Source of the DNA: Pomphorhynchus laevis
Taxonomy: Eukaryota > Acanthocephala > Palaeacanthocephala > Echinorhynchida > Pomphorhynchidae
Length of the DNA: 64,000 nt
Direction of reading: 5' to 3'
Assembly (NCBI GenBank): GCA_012934845.2
Contig: WNNJ02000983.1
Span: forward strand, 62,001 to 126,000
The notes beneath the pieces are model-generated. The model was given only the letters and a program-made list of their open reading frames with translations, was not told the origin of the DNA and did not search any database. A program made the position numbers and the translations under genes. Positions within the stretch are counted from its first letter, which is position 1, and each line of letters starts with the position of its first letter. Below, piece after piece: positions 10,963-22,700 of the stretch.

Positions 10963-11144
10963 TACGAATTATGAATTACGAATACAATTTATTCACAATC
11001 TAAATTTCCCGCTTGGTTTGATAAAGATCTGAAGCTTATGCTGAAAACTCGTAATTACCTTTGGTGCATGTCACGTTCAGATTCAAATCTAATTCCCCGT
11101 TATAAACTAATACAAAACTTATGTACAAGACTAAAACTGGGAAA

Positions 11145-11470
11145 ACTGGACATCCGCCGTATCCGCCCCCCCCTATCGACTTCCGTTCCTGTATGTATCT
11201 TCTTTCATCGTTTTTCCCCTAAAATCGATTACTGCCTTAGCCTTTTCGGCAATTCTTCAAAATCCATCATCTTACCCCTACAACGCATCATCAATTCCGC
11301 CGTTCGAATTCTCTTACGTCTCCTTCGCTTTGACCACACATCCACATATCTTGCCAACTCTCGTGACCTACCATCTACATCCGCGTGCAACTCCGCCTTC
11401 TTCCCGTAACTTTTCGTCTCATCGCTGTCGGCACCCCATTGTTCATCAACCTTCCTTTCTGAAACTTGAT
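11145..11470 (+). mobile_element. LINE B, copy 6 (ORF2 C-terminal fragment)
   Basis: The frame contains SKIDYCLSLFGNSS-like sequence (here PKIDYCLSLFGNSSKSIILP), then RIINSAVRILLRLLRFDHTS, matching the ORF2 tail of the copies at 23.0 and 57.9 kb. It is fused directly to a LINE C fragment on the left and ends in AT-rich DNA. Confidence 0.75.
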
Positions 11471-11539
11471 AAACATATAAGCATCGTCACAAATACATTA
11501 ACTATTAATAACATAAATAATATTTATCATTGCATCGAA

Positions 11540-11650
11540 TCATATTATTAATAGTTAAATGTTCTTATGTTAATAGTATATATTAGTAGTATTATGTTAG
11601 TATATTATTATGTTAGTATATTATTATAGTATAGTATAGAATTATATTAT
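11540..11650. repeat. AT-rich microsatellite
   Basis: Degenerate repeats of TTAGTATATTATTATG fill this interval. Confidence 0.65.
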
Positions 11651-11655
11651 TAATA

Positions 11656-13085
11656 TTGAATGTTATTATCATCTCTGCTATAGATGGTGCAGCATACAGG
11701 ATTTCGAAAGTTATCACAAGGCTTTGTAACCCAGTTTTGAAACATGTGCGCAGCTATATTTCAATCACAACTAATCTGCTGCAGAAGCAGAATTCAACAG
11801 ATGTTCTCATTGAACAACGCGTCACGATTATTGACTTTATTGCTCTGTATACAGATGTAGACAATAAGGCAGTAGTCCATTCTTTAGAAGCTATTCTACA
11901 GAATGTCGATCCACAACAGTTTGAACTTAGCCTCCGTATCGAGGTATCACGCACTTAGTAAGGACAATACTAAGGTGTGACATTTTTAAGTGTGATAATC
12001 AATTTTATCAACAAATAAAGAGAATCAATGGGTAATTGTCTTGCCACAATCCTGGCGATCATGTATTTCGATAGACTTGAGAATACTTTTATCTATAACA
12101 ATGAATTACTCGCACGAAATGTCGCACATTATTTTCGTTACATCGACGACGTGCTTATCTTTCATGAGGCGAGTCTATGCCGTCGAACGTTAATCTATGA
12201 TTTTAACACAATGGACAACATCCGTCGTTTGACTGCAGAATTAACGACTACCGATGCTGTTCGACACGTGCCATTCTTAAACGTATCGTTTGGACAGAAC
12301 AATGTAAAGCAATACGAGTGGTATCAGAAGCTCACAAAGCTTAATCTTACGCTACATAAACAATCAGCTCACCCATACAGTGTGAAGAGGGCTATCTACC
12401 TTAACATGCTGCAAACAGCGCGTGTGTGCAATAGCAGTAATGAAGTAGCCAAAGATAAGTGCAGGATGATCGACTTGATGTTTCAGGAAAGAGGCTACAC
12501 GGATAGTGATCTTAGAAACATGAAAAAGAAAGGCTCTAGAAGAACACAGATACCGTTACGAAACTCAGATATCCTTAATATCCATTTTTTAAACGACGCT
12601 TTTACAAACAAGGTGAATCGGTTAGCGAAACGATGCAACCTTGATGTCCGCATAATTCATGGGAATTCTAGAAACTTAGGAAAACAACTAATTCGCAGTC
12701 GCTTTTACGAGGAGCCACCACCGTGCACGAGAGCCTGTCCGATCTATGATCACAATAGCATGCAGCATAATGTTTCATTGTGCTACCAACGTAATGTAGT
12801 TTATGAAATGTTCTGTGATGAGTGCGCTGCTGTAGTTAAGAAGGTTAGCTACATAAGAGAAACACAACATCCGGTATCTGAACAGCTCAAAACTGTGCTT
12901 GAAGAATTAAAATGAAGCGATTAAATGATGACGGAAGGCAGTTTATTCAAGAAAAGAGTGTCAGCAACAAAAAAGGAACGGCGGCTTTATTTTGAGGAGA
13001 ATGACGGAACATTGAGAATAAGACAGCGACATCAACGAAAATTTATTAAAGTGGCTATTGTAGATATCATCCACTTACATGTACA
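11656..13085 (+). mobile_element. Penelope-like element 1, decayed
   Basis: A frame at 12028-12915 contains MGNCLATILAIMYFDRLE, then ARNVAHYFRYIDDVLIFHE (RT motifs with the YIDD box), a WYQKLTKLNLTLHKQSAHP segment and a cysteine-bearing tail (CTRACPIYD, YEMFCDECAAVV, SYIRETQHPVS) that fits the start of a GIY-YIG-type nuclease. The RT entry region is readable at 11656-11958. This combination is typical of Penelope-like elements found in nematodes and other helminths. The copy is broken in several places and its 3' end is uncertain. Confidence 0.75.
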
Positions 13086-13940
13086 CTAAATTACAAATTT
13101 AATCAGTTATAAGTGACAAAATAGAGCGGAGATTGTGTGAATGTGTCAGGCTAATTGTCTACGTATCCATGGCCTCATTTGGCGATCTTTTGGATTTTTA
13201 AATATGTTTTGGTTTAGAACATACATATCTGTGCAGGACCATTGTAACTTACGAATCGATTCTATGGTTCGACAACTCGCCTTGTCCATTGTCGAAGACA
13301 TCCCATTTGATCAGAAGTTATAGACCCGATGTGGTGTTCTAACGGTGTGTGAAAGTTTAATAAAAGCTTATCTTATGTTAGTGTGGAGAGCCCTCTCGTC
13401 ATTCATTCAACTACTCAACTTCATGTTTGGCAAAAACAATTAAGATCAGTTATTTTGTTATCGAATAACGCTCGAAAATCATAGAAAGGTCCATCGATAT
13501 TAGTAAGATATTATAGTTTGAGTAATAAATAGCTGGAGCATGATCCCGCTAGCTCTAATTAAATGTCGAAACATTCAAGAATTCCGATGCACTTTAAATA
13601 GCCTTTCGCTCGCATTCTAATTCTGACTACATTTTCTTTACTTTTTGTTCTTTCTCGTGTTGAATTTCTACATTAAGATCTAGCTAAACGAGCAATGACT
13701 AATTGGATGTTGTATAATAAATTTATTATTGCATACAAAGCCTTAGCTGTGAATCTGTTTAGTCTGATCAAAAAACAAAGTTTACAAATTAATATAAGGT
13801 AATTAGTACATTGTCCGCATCAAGGTCATTTGAACAAGCAGGATTCAAGATATCCGTGGAAGTGCGAGTGTCGATTTTAAATCAATTCTAGACACAGTCG
13901 CTTGAAGTGCTTCATCGAAGAAGCAGCGACGACTTCCTCA
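13086..13940. other. Noncoding stretch after the Penelope-like element
   Basis: Short frames only, including an unremarkable 60-residue frame at 13141-13323. I see no convincing gene or repeat. Confidence 0.5.
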
Positions 13941-14473
13941 GGCAATAATAATTTATTTAATGTGGCAAAATGCGTGACAGCTACACGCTTACAAGTCCAG
14001 TAAAAACAGCACAAGTCATACAGATTAATTAGTTAATTGTTGAAATGAAATTGGATTAGGCGTTTGAAGCACGGCATTGATGTGGATTGGCGAATTTAAA
14101 TGGGCAGATGATACCACGAGAGAGGAGCAGCCACAACGAAGGAGCGGAAGCCAACATAGGTAGAGTAGTTTGGGACATGCAAAAGAAGGGAATTACGGTT
14201 ACGCAACGAACAGTAAACAGGACAATAAATGGTAGGAAAATCAAGAGAAGCAAGACGGTGGGATGTATGATCAAAACGACGAAGACGGAGAAGAACTTCG
14301 ATGGATGCGTTAATGATGCGTTGTAAAGGAAGAAGAGTAGATTTAGGTGAGTTGGAAAATAGACTCAGGCAGTAATAAAGTCTTAAGAAAATGATAGAAG
14401 ATATTAGAGTCATACATGAAGATAAATCGATCAATCTACGAATTTGACGGAGGCGGCGTAGAATCAAGGTTGA

Positions 14474-15400
14474 TGAGCGTACTTTATCTCTAACGAAAGG
14501 TTTAAGTGAAAGTCTATTGTCGAAATGGAGGGCTAGGTAACGAGATTGTCAACGATATGAAGAATTGTAGAATTTAATGATACATAAAAAGAGGTTCTAC
14601 GCCGAAGCGTCGAGGAAGGATCCATATATTTTTTGATTTAATAGGATTCGGAGAAAGACGAAGAGAATAAAGATGATTGGAAATTGAGACAAGACAGTCG
14701 GAAGCAGAAACACTAAGATCATTAATACGACAAGCAGGTGCGTGAGCGTAGATGAGAATGTCATCAGCATATTGCATAACATGAAAATTAAATGTATTAG
14801 TGATAGAAGACAAATCACCGAGAAGAAGAGGATAAAGCAAGGATGCAAATACGAGGACGGGATGGAAGAAAGATGGGAAAGAAAAGAGTTAGAACAAGCG
14901 CGAAAAGTACGGTTTGATAGATATGAAGAAAACCAATCTTGTGTGTAAATATAAGCCATAATCATGACAAGGGCGATGAGAAGAATCGAGTGATCGACGA
15001 TGTCAAAAGCAGACGATAGATCAAGAGAAACTATGACACTACATAATTTATGATCTCGCGATATGAGTAAGTCGTTATAAACTTTAAGACCGACAATTTC
15101 TGTAGAGTGATTATAGTAAAAAGCAGCTTGGAAAGGAGGGAACAAGTTGGAGGAAAATAGATATGCATTAACTTGATTGAGAACAAGACGCTCAAGGAGT
15201 TTGGAGATGATTGGTAGAAGTGAGATAGGACGGTACGAAGATGGTAGTTAAGGGTCGAGAGATTGCTTTTCGAGGATAAGGCGAACAGTGGCGCATTTCT
15301 AGTTAGAAGGCAATGTGCGGCTGCGGATATACAAGTTGAACAAAGTGGTTAGGAAGGGTGAAATAGATGGGCAGAATTTTTAAGCAAGTGGGTGAGAATT
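14474..15400 (-). pseudogene. LINE B copy 2 reverse transcriptase domain
   Basis: Frames at 15145-14597 and 14840-14574 together cover FQAAFYYNHSTEIV, SLDLSSAFDIVDH, then the YADDILIYAHAP catalytic box and NPIKSKNIWILP. At least two frameshifts separate these, so no product is expected. Confidence 0.8.
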
Positions 15401-15833
15401 GGGTCAGAAGGAGAGGTTTTATTAGGTAATTACAGAAAAACCGAAGAAACTTCGTCAGACGAAACGGTAAGAAGGTGGAATGGCTCTGGGAGGGAAGTAT
15501 TTAAAGAGATGAGAGGATACAATGGGCATATTTGTAGAACGGAAATTAAATTAGATAATTTAGATTGCAGATAAGAGGAATCTGGGGTAGATGCTCCCAG
15601 ATTTGGGTAGATGATCATGAAAGAATTGAGTAAGATTTTTCAATTAGATTTAGATGGAAGTGGAGTCGTGTTGATTTCGCCAAAAGAGAGTACACTTAGT
15701 TAGAGTAAAAATAAGATGGGAACGGCTGAGGGAAATATAGGAAACACAGAGATTTAGAGTGAGTGAGGTTGCAGAACGTTTAAGAAAGCGATTAAACACA
15801 CGAAGAGAGTGACGGAGCCGACGCTTATAAAGA

Positions 15834-16505
15834 CTACAGTCTTAATCGAAACACGGAGCATGGCGTGACCGCTGAGAACTTCGTGGTCAAATAGGCAGAA
15901 GCTATTAAGGATGTTCGTAAGTTAAGAATTACACAGAATGAAGAGATCATCGGGAGAGAGATAGTTAAGAGGAAGTGAAAAGAGTGAAGAATTGAGTAAG
16001 GCTGTGCAGAGAACAGGGATATCGAAAAGTTTCCAGGGTCGACTTGGTGTGGATAATGGCGGAGGCGGAGAAGAAGAGGATGGGGACGAGTAAGAGTGAC
16101 AAGAAAATGTTCGGACAAACCAGGATCAGTAATTGACAAGGAGGTATAGTCACTGAAGCAGTTAGGAACAGCAATGATGTCGAGAGCACCGCCGAGAATA
16201 TGAGTTAGACTTGTTGAAAGTAATTGATAATTAAAATCAGAAAAAAGATTAGTTAAAGTGATAGAGTCAGAGTCAGCTGGGCGATCAAGACGAATGTTAA
16301 AGTCACCGAGGACAAAAGAAGGAGTATAAGACAATGAACAGTGAGACATAAGATCTGCAAGGTCGTTAAAGAAAATACGTGAGGGGGCAACTGAACCTGG
16401 ACGGTATACAATCACAAGTTCCAGAGGGAAAGGAGTTGGTAATCTGCATATTAGCAATTCGAATGAAGTGCAACGGATGTTAACGTTAATTTTACGTAGA
16501 GACAT
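15834..16505 (-). pseudogene. LINE B copy 2 endonuclease domain
   Basis: This 223-residue frame is the best preserved endonuclease of the family in the window. It shows YRPGS, the LGDFNIRLD box at about residue 60 and the SDHFLVTL-equivalent SEHFLVTLTRP, followed by a shift out of frame. The N-terminal portion lies upstream in other frames (to about 16650). Confidence 0.8.
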
Positions 16506-17366
16506 TGGATGACGAGCAATGGCAACAATACCGCCATGGTTAGAAGCAGTAGATGTATGAGATGCAATTTGACGAGCTGATTCAACTAGATAACAACCAG
16601 AGCGACATAGACGACGAATAGCAAGATCGTCGGAGTCAGAGTGTCAGGATTCGGTAATGCAGAATATCGATAGATAATTGATCGAAGAAATCAAGGAGCA
16701 TATCAGCTTTATGCAGAATGGAGCGAGTGTTGAATAGACTAAGACGAAAAGTATGCGCAAGATCGAGACCGACTAACGAAGAAGACAAGTGGGAGAGATG
16801 GGATGCCATTGCATTTTTGGCCTTGTGTGTACAACGTGAAAATTTCCGTTGATTTGACGTATTGATGAGGACGACTCACCGTTTGTTCCACGTCGATGTT
16901 TCTCAATGCGAGCTAAATTAAGCTTGGCAATATCAGAAGGGGAGCGGTCAGGAAAGATACGACAAGTAGATGAAGTGGTAAGAAGTTTAAAACGTTGGGA
17001 AAGTACCAAGGATGCATGTGAACTATGTCGGAAAACGATTTTTAGGAGTGGAGGACTGAGATGATTGGATTTAGTGGATTTGTTTAAACGGATAAAATAT
17101 ACAGGAGCTATATTATTAAAAAGGATGGATTGTCATCAGGAAGAATTGTTGAGAGGTTAGACTCGAAAGCAGATACACCATCATCGAGGCGACATTGAAT
17201 ATAAGCAGATTCGGGATGCTTGAAGTTAGATATAACAATGCATCGATCACGCGAAGGAAAACGATTACGTAGTGATGGACGGACAGACCTGGTAGCAGTA
17301 GAGGCAGAAGAGCAGGTAAACGCGGGAATAAGAGGGGTGCTAAGTGAATAATTAAGATAGTTTGTA

Positions 17367-17570
17367 GCATGTGTGACATGAGTGGAGTGTTGAATCGGTT
17401 AATTGGAGATTATTCTGGAGATGATTCTGACAGAAAGATGTAAATTATTGAGAAGTGATACGGTTGGAGCATGTGTGACAGAATTGGATTGTTGAATCGG
17501 TTGATCGGAGATGTGTCTGGAGATGATTTTGACGGAAGGATGTAAATTATTGAGAAGTGATACGGTGGAG
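17367..17570 (-). repeat. 102-bp tandem duplication inside LINE B ORF1
   Basis: Two copies begin GCATGTGTGAC at 17367 and 17469 and share GATGTAAATTATTGAGAAGT near their ends. The period is a multiple of three, so it adds a 34-residue repeat to the ORF1 linker. Confidence 0.75.
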
Positions 17571-17970
17571 GTAGAGAAATGAGTACGTGAAGAGAAGAAA
17601 GAGGTATGAGATGTATTTAGATGTGAAGAGGAATAGGAAAAATGAGGTACGAGGTGGAGGCTTTACTGTTTGCATTGTTAGGAAGATGAAGAATAAGGGA
17701 AGTTTTATCCGTAGTTCAAGGAGGAGTGTATGAGAGAAGTTTCAAGAATGGGTTTCATAGATGACGAAGGAGTTAGTAAGCAAACGGATGACGACGATAG
17801 ATTGGAAGATATGTTGTCGTTTGTTGATGTTCCATGTATAACAGCGGTCTGAGTCGACTGAGAGATATCATCACGTTTATTTATTGAGCACAAATCTGTT
17901 TCGTTAGTCTCCAGAATGTCTCCACCGTTTGAGTGATCATCCTTCATTAGCTTACCTACGAGGCAGCACA

Positions 17971-18132
17971 ACAGAAGCCGCAGAAGATATTCCTTTCTGA
18001 AACAATGTTCTCGTCAGTGAAATGAATGGCAACATGAGTCCAAACATTGCAGTTCTTGTTGTCGCATCCAATTTGCTTTTCGATGTACTTGAGTTGCTGA
18101 CCGACATTTTTAGTTAGCTTTCTCTTTGCCAT
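17971..18132 (-). pseudogene. LINE B copy 2 ORF1 N-terminus with CCCC finger
   Basis: The frame starts MAKRKLTKNVGQQLKYIEKQ and continues IGCDNKNCNVWTHVA...FCGFCC. It then needs one frame change to continue as LVGKLMKDDHSNGG, parallel to VNKLIRDL in copy 1. The four cysteines are conserved in three copies. Confidence 0.7.
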
Positions 18133-18160
18133 AATAAGATGTCAATGAAAATTGTAAATG

Positions 18161-18770
18161 CGTTTTAGTTGTCGTTAAAACTCATTATAGGTCTGTATAA
18201 ACTCGTTGTAGGTCTGTGACACAACTTATATATTTTGTATGTATTTATATCAAGAAAGTTTTTATCCAGTGGCTCAATTCGCGAGCGAGGCGAGCGGAAC
18301 TTACAGGTCACTTTAATCTGCAAGTCGTTAGTTTTATATCTTTATCTCTGAGATTACTCCCCCCAAGAAGGGGAGGGGATATGTTGCATTTTTTCACAGT
18401 GTTAACTCCACAAGTTAAGCGAGAGATGTGACAGTCGATAATATACACTTTTATTAAAAAATACAATGGAATTGTTCAAAGTCTTATAGGATTGAAGCGA
18501 TAAAATTATACGCGGTAATAATGATTCCTACTGATGGTCAATGTGTTAAAATTTTCTGTAATTAATATAATTAAATTATTGATTATCAGTAAATAAAAAA
18601 GCTTAAATTCAGATGCAATAACTGCAATGAATGAATAAGAATGAATGAATCGCATAGGAGCCATTTATTATATTTCGGCAGCATCATTTCTCTATTGACG
18701 ATAAGTTATGTCTTCGAAATAAAAATATGGTTCCTTCGTTGATTCGTAAGGAACAATATATATAGATTAT
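18161..18770. other. Noncoding stretch upstream of LINE B copy 2
   Basis: It contains a 21-bp tandem pair AAACTC(A/G)TT(A/G)TAGGTCTGT at about 18178-18220, a CTCCCC...GGGGAG hairpin near 18357-18376, and short GAATGAAT microsatellite runs near 18630. No gene is seen. Confidence 0.5.
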
Positions 18771-19345
18771 TATATACAATGCTTTGACCGAGAAGGTCGT
18801 TTTGCCCGCATTTCGTACATTACAACACATTAATCAAACATATCAATTTCAACAAAACCAAGGGTAAGAACTTCCAATGTTGCCTTGATCAGCGTGTCTT
18901 ATCCAAGTGTTGATCATGGCTTTAAATTAGCTCAATGATGGCGCAGTCATGATGTCGTGAGGGAATGCGACTCTGCGGGACAATTGCGATACCATTGTCG
19001 ACCTTTCAATTTGCCTTGCGCGTAACGCGAGAGAATGACCCCTGTAACTTTGTCGGACATTCAATTTAACACAGTCACTTAGGTATCGATCTATCCCCTT
19101 TACTATAGACCACATCGCAAACAGATCCAGAACGAGTAGTCTGGCTTGCATTGATATCATGCCTATCGAAGTTAAACTATCGCTATAACTCACCATTTTA
19201 CGTCATCGAACGAGCTCGCTCCCGCGACGTAGAATTCTCTCCAAATCCCTCATTTCACCTCTTGTAGAATGGAATGATGCATGGATAGCATATTCGATAT
19301 GGAGACGAACAAGCGCATCATAGATTATCTGTCTTTTTAAATTTA
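18770..19345 (-). mobile_element. LINE C, 3' fragment (RT C-terminus and 3'UTR)
   Basis: Read on the - strand, it gives IYDALVRLHIEYAIHAS, then RDLERILRRGSELV, a SYSDSLTSIGMISMQARLLV segment and RRVAFPHDIMTAPSLS. This is the usual order at the end of jockey/CR1 RTs. The 3'UTR carries GACC-TTCTC-GGTC (18798-18786), equivalent to the hairpin of the copy ending at 26.44 kb. Confidence 0.75.
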
Positions 19346-19599
19346 TCTTTTGATTGATTTGCAAAAACAAACTTTTATAATTTTTATATTTTCCTGTGGT
19401 AAGTATAACTTAATCATGCAAACGTTTTACAAAATTCATCGTGTTGCTTGCTTTAATATGCGTAATTTTGAAATTTACAAGATTATAATTTAGCAAACCT
19501 CTTTAAAAGTATTAAAAACTTTTAGATACATTATTTAATACGATATGGACTTTCTTGGTAAGTTGATTATACTGAAACATTTTGCTACTTATAGCTCAG

Positions 19600-19759
19600 G
19601 TTGGTATATTTAGCTTTGCCGATCAAATTAACCAGTCGATGTGAATACCCTCATCAGATTCTATACAAGCCCAATAACGTTAAGAAAGCCGTTGATTCAA
19701 ATATTGATCATGCATGTGTTCTGTTTGTGACTAATATCCCAATATATTGCGCAAAAGAG
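19600..19759 (+). CDS. RRP7A: RRP7A exon A (first recognised)
   Basis: Encodes YLALPIKLTSRCEYPHQI... to IPIYCAKE, 53 readable codons, ending on a codon boundary before GTAGGT. The acceptor is either AG at 19598-19599 (incoming phase 2) or AG at 19593-19594 (phase 0). VLFVTNIP is the RNP2-like strand of the RRM-like fold. No ATG is present in frame, so an upstream coding exon is expected. Confidence 0.9.
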
Positions 19760-22700
19760 GTAGGTGTTACTAACGAAACAAATTCGATTGTCTAAAGCGT
19801 TGATATAAATTAATATACCGAAACTAATCGAGTATGTTGTAATAGTATTCATCACGTTGAGTTAGCTATATGTAGTTTTCCATACATTTTTATATCAAAG
19901 GCATTCTAGAAGCAAACAATGACGATAATCAAAAGTTGATACTAGTGAAATGAAATGGATATTTACAATTCCAAGGCAGAGCATTACCCCACAACACCTT
20001 TCTTCCTTACAAGTGGAGGCCCAATGCCCCCACTTGTGGCAGTTGTTACAGTGTGGATATGTTAAGCAGTTGGAATCGATGAGCATAAATTTGAGGTTAT
20101 ACCCCATAAAGGGGTTAACCGTGTTCAAGCAAAGGATCTGAGCATTTTCGAGATCACAGGAGGCGAAGGCTACCGGAAGCGCCTCCCCTGTTTTTGATTT
20201 TAAAGGCCTGATTGTAGAAAGTTTGTAAAGCTTCTTTAAATTCTCTAGATCAGGTTGTTCTAGAAATTCCGGAAAGTTGTTGATTTTAACTGTTGCCTGT
20301 ATAGACTTAATTTCCAGTGTTCCAGAGTTAGAAAGAAATGAATCAAAAAATTTTTTATATGCGATCATGAGATCATGTGTAGTAAAATATACTCTGATCG
20401 AATTATTGAAGATTTTTATACTGTTAAATAGAACCCTTCCAGGGTATTCTAATGTGAACTTTCTCAGAAAAATGTTGAATAGTAAATGACGTACTACCGG
20501 CTTTGTTGCAGTAATGATAGATAAGTTTTGTAGTTTTTTAATAGGGGGAGTTCCCCTTTTTCGATAGAAGGAACAAAAACGGTACTCACGTGGTTGGTAG
20601 AGTTAATAATTGGAATTACCTTATCCAAAGTATCATTTTCCATTGCTGAATTGATTGATTGAGAAGAATTCATATTAGCTGCCATAGAGTATGCTACCAC
20701 AGTATTACTATTGGTCATAAAGTTGTCTTGATCAATGGTTAGAATGTCTGGAACAGCTATAATATCATCTTTTCCATTAGAAAAAAAAACAGCTTTTTTT
20801 GCACCAGAATTGCAAAAACTAGAATCTTTTGAACCTCCGACGCGATGTTACTCGACATGTTTTTACAATTGCGTTGTCAATTTGAAATCAGAAGTGTTTC
20901 TTTTTCAATTGATGCGTATCGTATTTCATGTTTCGCAATTTTTGTCGAGAATAGCGCGATCAGGCACCTGCCATCATTTAACGTTTGATCTCGTATTTTT
21001 AAGCGTATGTTTCTACTGTTAAAACTTTAGCGTTATTAAGATGATACAAAGAAGAGCTAGCGACGTCATTTGTCAGTCCTACAAATTATGTTAAGGGTTT
21101 GGAACGGTATTTTTACGATTGGATACCATTTCTGACACCAACCCTCCTTCTTTTTCAACCAGGATTGGGACCAGCCTTGACGGAGTTAATTGTAACCAAT
21201 TTATGAAAATTTTATTTACAAAACTGTTTTCATAAAACAGTTTTTATAAAATAGTTTTATAAAACTATTAAAAATAATTTGAATATATCAAACTTTTAAC
21301 ATTAATTATTCCTAATGTGCTCCCCATTACTCAAATCGTCTTGTCCTCCTCCTTATCTGATCCGCCTTACTCGAGTGATCTCTATCTTTTCCCACAATAA
21401 CAGATCTATCTCATCACGATCTCGCCTTTCTTTTCGACTCTGAACTCACATCCACTCTTGATCTTATCATGCCCTTCAAGTTTCACCCTCAACGTCGCTT
21501 GCACCGTCCCCTATGGTTTGACATCCAATGCCTACTCTTAAAGCGTCTACTCCGTCATGCTTTCCGAGTCTATCACCGCTCTCTTAGACGTGATATCCGC
21601 TCGCTCACTTAGTCTCTCCGTGATTCCTATCTTGATCATCGCCGGTCTCATCTCAACCTACTACGTACCAAATGCAACTCCTTCTGGCAGCATAAAATCA
21701 TCACTTCACTAAACTCTAAGTCTCTCTGGCATACTTCTAACTCAATCCTTTCTCGCTTCTTCTAGTCTTGCAGCATCGATTCACATGATTATTCGTCATT
21801 TCTCTAGACCAAAGTATCCACGTTGCGCTCTCACACCTTCGTCTCCATTCCATCCCACTCTTACCGCCTCGCATCATCCTCCAAGGACTCTTTCATCTTC
21901 TCCATGTTTAACCTGCCGTAGTCTCATCTTTCCCCATGTCCTTGCCCAACTAAACCTCACCTGCCGATCCCCTGCCTACTCACATACTTTAATCCATATG
22001 CTCATCGATATCCCCTTTTATCACAACCTTGTTTAACTCGTCCATCCGCAGTCGTATCTTCTCTTCACACTGGAAATTTGCCATCGTTCGTCCCCTCCTT
22101 AAGAAACAATTGCCCAACCCCTCACTTCCTTCTAGCTATCGTCCCATTTCACTCCATTCTTCTCTTTCTAAGCTCTTAAAACACCTTATCTTAATACAGA
22201 TCAACGTTTATCTCTCTTTATACAATCTGTACTCTCCTTTCCAATCCGCTTTCCGCTCTAATCACTCCATAGAAATTGCCTGCATGAAAGTTTACAACGA
22301 CCCACTCATTTCTTGCGGCAAGGCTCTATATAGTGTTATCATCTCCCTCGACCTCTCCTCCGCCTTCTACATCGTCGACCATATAATCCTCCTTTCTCGC
22401 CTTCGTTATGATTACGGCTTTTCTTCCTCCTCCGTAGCGTGGTTTGTCTCATATCTATCCGACCGTTCCTTTCAAGTCTGTTCAAATTCATTATCCATCC
22501 CTCCCATCCCTATTTTCTTCGCGGTCCCACACGGTTCAGTCCTAGGTCCCTTCTTTTCTCTCTTCTACTTGGTGATCTCTCTCCGTTTATCAAACTTTAC
22601 TGCTTTAACGTCATGCAATACGCTGATGACATCCTCATATATGACCATGCACCCGCCAATTGCATACACAATTTCGCAATTTCTGCCTTTAACTGTTTTT

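Larger units (their letters stand above)
10010..11150 (+). mobile_element. LINE C fragments (endonuclease-RT linker pieces and an RT tail)
   Basis: Linker pieces starting ATAAGGAACTACTTAATC lie at 10007 and 10468, and a cleaner linker with SQSKFPAWFDKDLKLMLKT-type coding lies at 10985-11150. At 10602-10865 a frame reads RALYCVKNCFSRMNPSVFKL and SLVRPHLEYCIQ, the C-terminal end of a jockey/CR1-type RT. The pieces are not contiguous parts of one intact copy. Confidence 0.7.
13945..18160 (-). mobile_element. LINE family B, copy 2, near full length, decayed
   Basis: On the - strand, ORF1 starts at 18132 (MAKRKLTKN). The endonuclease lies at 16650-15834 and the RT at about 15400-14474. A 3'UTR hairpin lies at 13988-13972 and the element ends near 13945. 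The endonuclease frame holds ELVIVYRPGSVAPSRIFFND, FVLGDFNIRLDRP and LTHILGGALDIIAV. The RT frames hold NHSTEIVGLKVYNDLLISRD, VSLDLSSAFDIVDHSILL and MQYADDILIYAHAP. It is longer than copy 1 because the RT core is retained and ORF1 has a tandem expansion. Many frame breaks make it inactive. Confidence 0.88.

Noticed and set aside
13141-13323. 60-residue + strand frame as a host gene
   Set aside because: No motif, no splice structure, directly behind a decayed Penelope-like element.
18216-18431. 71-residue + strand frame near 18.2 kb
   Set aside because: Low-complexity reading through a hairpin and LINE 5' flank, with no motif.
19545-19557. First coding micro-exon of RRP7A (ATGGACTTTCTTG before GTAAGT)
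   Set aside because: It ends in phase 1, while exon A needs phase 2 or 0; joining it gives a stop at once.
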